A stretch of 64,000 nucleotides of DNA, taken from positions 496,001 to 560,000 of the forward strand of contig JBCBHO010000003.1 of the NCBI GenBank assembly GCA_038525525.1, written 5' to 3'. Positions 60,834-64,000 of this stretch are shown here, in pieces. This DNA comes from Shimia_B sp038525525. GTDB lineage: Bacteria; Pseudomonadota; Alphaproteobacteria; Rhodobacterales; Rhodobacteraceae. The position numbers and the translations under genes were made by a program. Numbering within the stretch: the first letter of the stretch is position 1; every line of letters starts with the position of its first letter. The notes beneath the pieces were generated by a model. The model was not told the origin of the DNA, searched no databases, and worked only from the letters and a program-made list of their open reading frames with translations.

Positions 60834-61868
60834 TTGGCAAGCTATGATCTGACCATCCGGGGCGCGGGGATTTTCGGCCTCTCTATCGCTTGGGCCTGCC
60901 TGAAGCGCGGTGCTCGGGTGCAGGTGATCGACCCCGCGGGCGTGGCGGGGGGCGCCTCGGGCGGCATCGTCGGCGCGCTGGCGCCGCACACGCCGGAGAA
61001 CTGGAACCCCAAGAAGGCGTTTCAGCTCGAAAGCCTCCTGATGGCGCGCACGCTCTGGCCCGAGGTGGAGGCGCTCACCGGGCTGCCCAGCGGCTACGCG
61101 CCCACGGGGCGCCTGCAGCCCATCGCAGATGATCATGCCTGCGCCCTGGCCGCGACTCGGGGAGAGAACGCGAAGACGCTTTGGCGGGGCGAAGCCACCT
61201 GGGAGATCGTGGAAGCAGCGCCATGGGCGCCCGCCAGCGCCACGGGCAAACTGATCTTCGACACGCTCTCGGCCCATATCAACCCGCGCTACGCGACGCA
61301 GGCCCTGGCCCGGGCGGTGGAATTGAAGGGTGGCCGGATTGCGTGTGACGGAGAGGAGAACGGCGCGGTGATCTGGGCCACGGGGGCTGCGGGCCTCGCG
61401 GCGCTCAACACGGCAACCGGACAGCCCGTGGGCACACCGATCAAGGGGCAGGCGGCGCTCGTCCGCCTCGACCGCGCAGGCGCGCCGCAGCTCTTTGTCG
61501 ATGGTCTCCACATCATGCCCCATCTCGACGGGACAGTCGCCGTCGGGTCCACCACCGAGCGGGATTTCGAGAGCGCCACGGAGACAGACGCGCTCCTTGA
61601 CGATGTGGTCGCCCGTGCGCGGTCTGCGGTTCCCGCGCTCGCGGAGGCGGAGATCATCCAGCGCTGGGCGGGGCTGAGGCCGCGCGCCCGAAGCCGGGCG
61701 CCCATGCTCGGCCCCTGGCCGGGGCGCGCCGGGCACTTCGTCGCCAATGGCGGCTTCAAGATCGGCTTCGGCATGGCGCCCAAGGTGGGAGAGATCGTGG
61801 CCGACCTCGTCCTCGAGAGCCGCGATACCATCCCGGAGGGCTTCCGGGTCGAGGACAACTTGCGCTGA
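60834..61868 (+). CDS. DAO-family FAD oxidoreductase, possible MnmC2-like enzyme
   Basis: About 344 residues. FAD-binding TIRGAGIFGLSIAWACLKRG, then GGASGGIVGALAPHTPENWN, and the C-terminal GLRPRARSRAPMLGPWPGR and NGGFKIGFGMAP. The DAO fold and location next to mnmD suggest the oxidase that removes carboxymethyl from cmnm5s2U (MnmC2), but amine oxidases of unknown substrate are alternatives. The only fitting start is TTG 60834. Confidence 0.82.
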   Translation: MASYDLTIRGAGIFGLSIAWACLKRGARVQVIDPAGVAGGASGGIVGALAPHTPENWNPKKAFQLESLLMARTLWPEVEALTGLPSGYAPTGRLQPIADDHACALAATRGENAKTLWRGEATWEIVEAAPWAPASATGKLIFDTLSAHINPRYATQALARAVELKGGRIACDGEENGAVIWATGAAGLAALNTATGQPVGTPIKGQAALVRLDRAGAPQLFVDGLHIMPHLDGTVAVGSTTERDFESATETDALLDDVVARARSAVPALAEAEIIQRWAGLRPRARSRAPMLGPWPGRAGHFVANGGFKIGFGMAPKVGEIVADLVLESRDTIPEGFRVEDNLR

Positions 61869-61885
61869 CCCATGCGGCGGGTGCC

Positions 61886-61961
61886 GCACGCCCCGGCCCC
61901 CGTGCCGGGGCCTCTGCCCGGGGCGCCGAGGCTGAGGCCCCGGGTCAGGCCCGGGGCGTGC
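61886..61961. repeat. Nested GC-rich inverted repeats between convergent genes
   Basis: The outer arms GCACGCCCCGG (61886-61896) and CCGGGGCGTGC (61951-61961) match over 11 bases. Inside are hairpins GCCCCGGC/GCCGGGGC (61890-61911) and GCCCCGGG/CCCGGGGC (61937-61957). They may give a cruciform or a bidirectional end for the FAD oxidase and FMN reductase transcripts. No T-run. Confidence 0.65.
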
Positions 61962-61968
61962 AGTCCTG

Positions 61969-62505
61969 CTAGCCGATCTCCGCGCGCAGATTGTCCATCA
62001 GCGTGGTCATCGTCTTCTGCGCCATGTCGCCCTTGAGGGTGCCATCCTCTTCGAAGCCGCTCCCGCTCTGCGCGAGGTGGAACTCCGGCCCCGGGATTAC
62101 CCGAGGAGAGAAGGGATTGAGCGCGAGGCGCAGCGTCCACTGCCCCCGCTCCCCGCCCGCGCGACCGGCGGCCGCAGACATGATGGCGACAGGCTTGTCC
62201 TTCCACGGATTGCCCTCAGTGCGGCTTAGCCAGTCGAGCGCGTTCTTCAGCGCGCCGGAGAGGAGCTTGTTGTATTCGGGCGTCGAGATGATGACCGCGT
62301 CTGCCGCCTCGATCTGGGAGGCGAGGGACTGCACCGGGCCGGGTACGCCATCCTCCTCGAGGTCACCGGAATAGAGCGGAAACTCGATCGAGCCCATCGT
62401 GAACTCCGCGGGATCAAAAACATCCTTGGCCGCATGGATGAGCTTCGTGTTGGTGGAGGCCGCGCGGAGCGAACCGGAGATGCCGAGGAGATGGTGGGCG
62501 GGCAT
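61969..62505 (-). CDS. NADPH-dependent FMN reductase family protein
   Basis: 178 residues, flavodoxin-like. GISGSLRAASTNTKLIH is the FMN phosphate loop, and IISTPEYNKLLSGALKNALDWLSR the second FMN contact with the family TPEYN. It reduces flavin or quinone and azo compounds with NADPH; the physiological partner is unknown. ATG 62505 follows GGACACG. Downstream of cobO with a 75-base gap. Confidence 0.92.
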   Translation of the reverse strand: MPAHHLLGISGSLRAASTNTKLIHAAKDVFDPAEFTMGSIEFPLYSGDLEEDGVPGPVQSLASQIEAADAVIISTPEYNKLLSGALKNALDWLSRTEGNPWKDKPVAIMSAAAGRAGGERGQWTLRLALNPFSPRVIPGPEFHLAQSGSGFEEDGTLKGDMAQKTMTTLMDNLRAEIG

Positions 62506-62580
62506 GACGTGTCCTTTGCGAGTGTCACCCTCGCGACATAGCCTGCCCCCCTTCGCTGGCCATATCTCGGGCCACGGGGC

Positions 62581-63204
62581 TCAGAATTCCACGCCGATCT
62601 GTGCCTTGATGCCGGAGCGGAACGGATGCTTGACGAGTTCCATCTCCGTGACGAGGTCGGCGATCTCGATGAGCTGTTCCTTGGCGTTGCGGCCGGTGAG
62701 GACGACATGGGTCATGGGCGGCTTTTCCGCCTCGAGGAACGCGACGACCTCCGCGATGTCGATGTAGTCGTAGCGCAGCGCGATGTTGATCTCGTCGAGG
62801 AGGACCATGTGGTTGGCCGCGTCGCGGATGAGCTCCTTGGCCTTGGCCCAGGCGGCCTGCGCCATCTCGATGTCGCGGGCCTTGTCCTGGGTTTCCCAGG
62901 TGAAGCCCTCGCCCATGGTGTGAAAGGCGCAGAGATCGGAGAAGCGCGCGAGGATGAGATCGCGCTCGCCCGTCGACATGCCGCCCTTGATGAACTGGAC
63001 CACCGCGCATTTGCGGCCATGGGCGATATGGCGGAAGATCATGCCGAAGGCGGCGGAGCTCTTGCCCTTGCCCTTGCCGGTATGGACGATGACGAGGCCT
63101 TTTTCATCGGTCTTGGTGGCCATGATCTTGTCCCGCGCGGCCTTCTTCTTGGCCATCTTCATGGCGTGGCGGTCGGCATCGGCCTTGGTGTTGTCGGCGC
63201 TCAT
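62581..63204 (-). CDS. cobO: Cob(I)yrinic acid a,c-diamide adenosyltransferase
   Basis: 207 residues. The basic N-terminus leads to the P-loop VHTGKGKGKSSAAFGMIF, then QFIKGGMSTGERDLI, VLLDEINIALRYDYID and the ending HPFRSGIKAQIGVEF, all CobO/BtuR. It adds the adenosyl ligand in cobalamin synthesis. It follows cobN on the same strand, interrupted by a lipoprotein gene in the opposite direction. Confidence 0.96.
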   Translation of the reverse strand: MSADNTKADADRHAMKMAKKKAARDKIMATKTDEKGLVIVHTGKGKGKSSAAFGMIFRHIAHGRKCAVVQFIKGGMSTGERDLILARFSDLCAFHTMGEGFTWETQDKARDIEMAQAAWAKAKELIRDAANHMVLLDEINIALRYDYIDIAEVVAFLEAEKPPMTHVVLTGRNAKEQLIEIADLVTEMELVKHPFRSGIKAQIGVEF

Positions 63205-63243
63205 CTTAACCCTTCCTTAACTCTGCATGCCCAGCCTGGGTGC

Positions 63244-63624
63244 ATGCGGTCCCTTGCAATCCTTGTGCTCCTGGCGCTCGCGGCGTGCAACACGCCGACG
63301 CCGGAATTCTACGGCGTGGCACCGGTGGACGTCACGGTGGATGGATCGGCCTACAAGATATTCTACCGGGAAGACCGGGCGCAGGCGATCCGCACGAACC
63401 CCGAACTCAGGCCCAACCGGAACGCAGAGGCCAAGATCACCCAGGCCATCGAGATCGTCTCGGGGTGTCAGGTCGTCGGTGCGCTGCGCGGCGACGTGGC
63501 CCTGGCCAATGCGCGGGTCGATTGCGGGTCTGGCGCGCGGCCCTGGCCCGTCGAAGTCGAGCTTCGCATCATCTGCGACAGCGACGCGCAATTCTCACGC
63601 CGGGTCTACTGCTCCACCTACTGA
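63244..63624 (+). CDS. Small putative lipoprotein
   Basis: 126 residues. MRSLAILVLLALAAC is a lipoprotein signal (LAAC). The mature part has VDGSAYKIFYREDRAQAIRT and two later Cys-containing segments (SGCQVVGALRGDVALANARV, RVDCGSG, IICDSD). No known family is recognised. It is inserted between cobN and cobO against their direction, and its last 30 bases overlap the cobN 3' end. Confidence 0.75.
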   Translation: MRSLAILVLLALAACNTPTPEFYGVAPVDVTVDGSAYKIFYREDRAQAIRTNPELRPNRNAEAKITQAIEIVSGCQVVGALRGDVALANARVDCGSGARPWPVEVELRIICDSDAQFSRRVYCSTY

Positions 63625-64000
63625 GGCCGGCGCGTCGAGCAGCTCCGCCAGCAGGGCCCGGGCGGAGTTGGAGCGCGGCTGCCAGAGCCCGCGGTCGATG
63701 GCCTCTTGGAAGCGCTGGGCCATTTCATGGAGCGCGGGCGCGTTGTGCGTGGCGATGAACTCGCGGGTCTCGTCATCCTCGAGATAGGCCTCGTGGAGCA
63801 TGTCGAAATGGTGGTTCTTCACGGCCCCCGTCGTGGCCGCGAACGCGAAGAGGTAATCCGTCGTGGCCGCCATCTCGAAGGCGCCTTTGTAGCCGTGGCG
63901 CATGACGCCCGCGATCCATTTCGGATTGGCCGCGCGGGACCGTACGACGCGGCCGATTTCATCGTCAAGCGTGCGGATGCGCGGGCTTTCGGGGCGCGAA
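63595..64000 (-). CDS. cobN: Cobaltochelatase subunit CobN (C-terminal part)
   Basis: The frame enters from the right edge and shows the last 135 or so residues: TLDDEIGRVVRSRAANPKWI, then GVMRHGYKGAFEMAATTDYL and FAFAATTGAVKNHHFDMLHE, a hallmark of the CobN end. CobN with CobS and CobT inserts cobalt into hydrogenobyrinate diamide. The 3' end overlaps the opposite lipoprotein gene by 30 bases. Confidence 0.95.
   Translation of the reverse strand, partial: SRPESPRIRTLDDEIGRVVRSRAANPKWIAGVMRHGYKGAFEMAATTDYLFAFAATTGAVKNHHFDMLHEAYLEDDETREFIATHNAPALHEMAQRFQEAIDRGLWQPRSNSARALLAELLDAPASVGGAVDPA

Overview
The window is chromosomal DNA from a GC-rich alphaproteobacterium, most likely a Rhodobacteraceae (Roseobacter-group) member. 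Several features point this way: the GAAC-N7-GAAC type SOS box in front of imuB, the DUF2794 protein, the 460-residue M17 peptidase followed by an NlpC/P60 protein, the split cobN/cobO pair, the PrsD/PrsE type secretion pair, and dense operons with 4-base stop/start overlaps. There is no prophage, CRISPR array, rRNA, recognisable tRNA or complete insertion sequence. About 70 protein genes are called. The large open frames antisense to them are GC-driven shadows.

Layout. 1-3.9 kb: a beta-carbonic anhydrase with an SbtA-like bicarbonate permease (cut by the window edge), an Hpt-like small protein, an M17 aminopeptidase and an NlpC/P60 hydrolase. 4-6.9 kb: DUF2794, a non-coding stretch with a strongly structured RNA candidate ending in an intrinsic terminator, then imuB under an SOS box. 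7-13.5 kb: formaldehyde detoxification (adhC, fghA), interrupted by a VOC protein, a TetR regulator, a tiny exported protein and an AEC transporter. This block lies between two near-identical 62-bp direct repeats. 13.6-20.6 kb: AzlCD, an MFS transporter, ZapE, and a heme oxygenase-bacteriophytochrome operon. 20.8-25.7 kb: a LysM protein, folC, accD and two overlapping CPBP membrane proteases. 25.8-38.2 kb: ilvD, roseobacter-type hypothetical genes, LysR, OmpA/AhpD/GNAT/CinA-like operon, sfsA, map, a beta-lactamase-fold protein, peroxiredoxin and an orphan TRAP binding protein. 38.2-47.8 kb: rsmD with a coupled small ORF, a ferredoxin reductase-like flavoprotein, Prx5, the mscS-phhB-FemAB-like cluster, GDPD-RidA, and a type I secretion pair. 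47.9-57.1 kb: a class A PBP, glnK-amtB, an aromatic/aspartate aminotransferase with sseA, smpB, a DUF1127-like protein facing a LysR, and dapA. 57.2-64 kb: lytic transglycosylase, DMT transporter, mnmD facing a FAD oxidase, an FMN reductase, cobO and the 3' end of cobN.

Functional picture. Most genes are core metabolism and envelope maintenance: amino-acid, folate, fatty-acid and cobalamin synthesis, peptidoglycan growth and turnover, ammonium sensing and uptake, formaldehyde and peroxide defence, and red-light sensing. The least explained parts are non-coding: (i) the structured RNA candidate at about 4358-4540; (ii) the TetR operator array at 9312-9658, with a hairpin that sequesters the tetR ribosome binding site; (iii) the two 62-bp direct repeats; (iv) a possible small RNA downstream of smpB; and (v) an SOS box that contains the imuB start codon. 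None of these has been checked against a database here.
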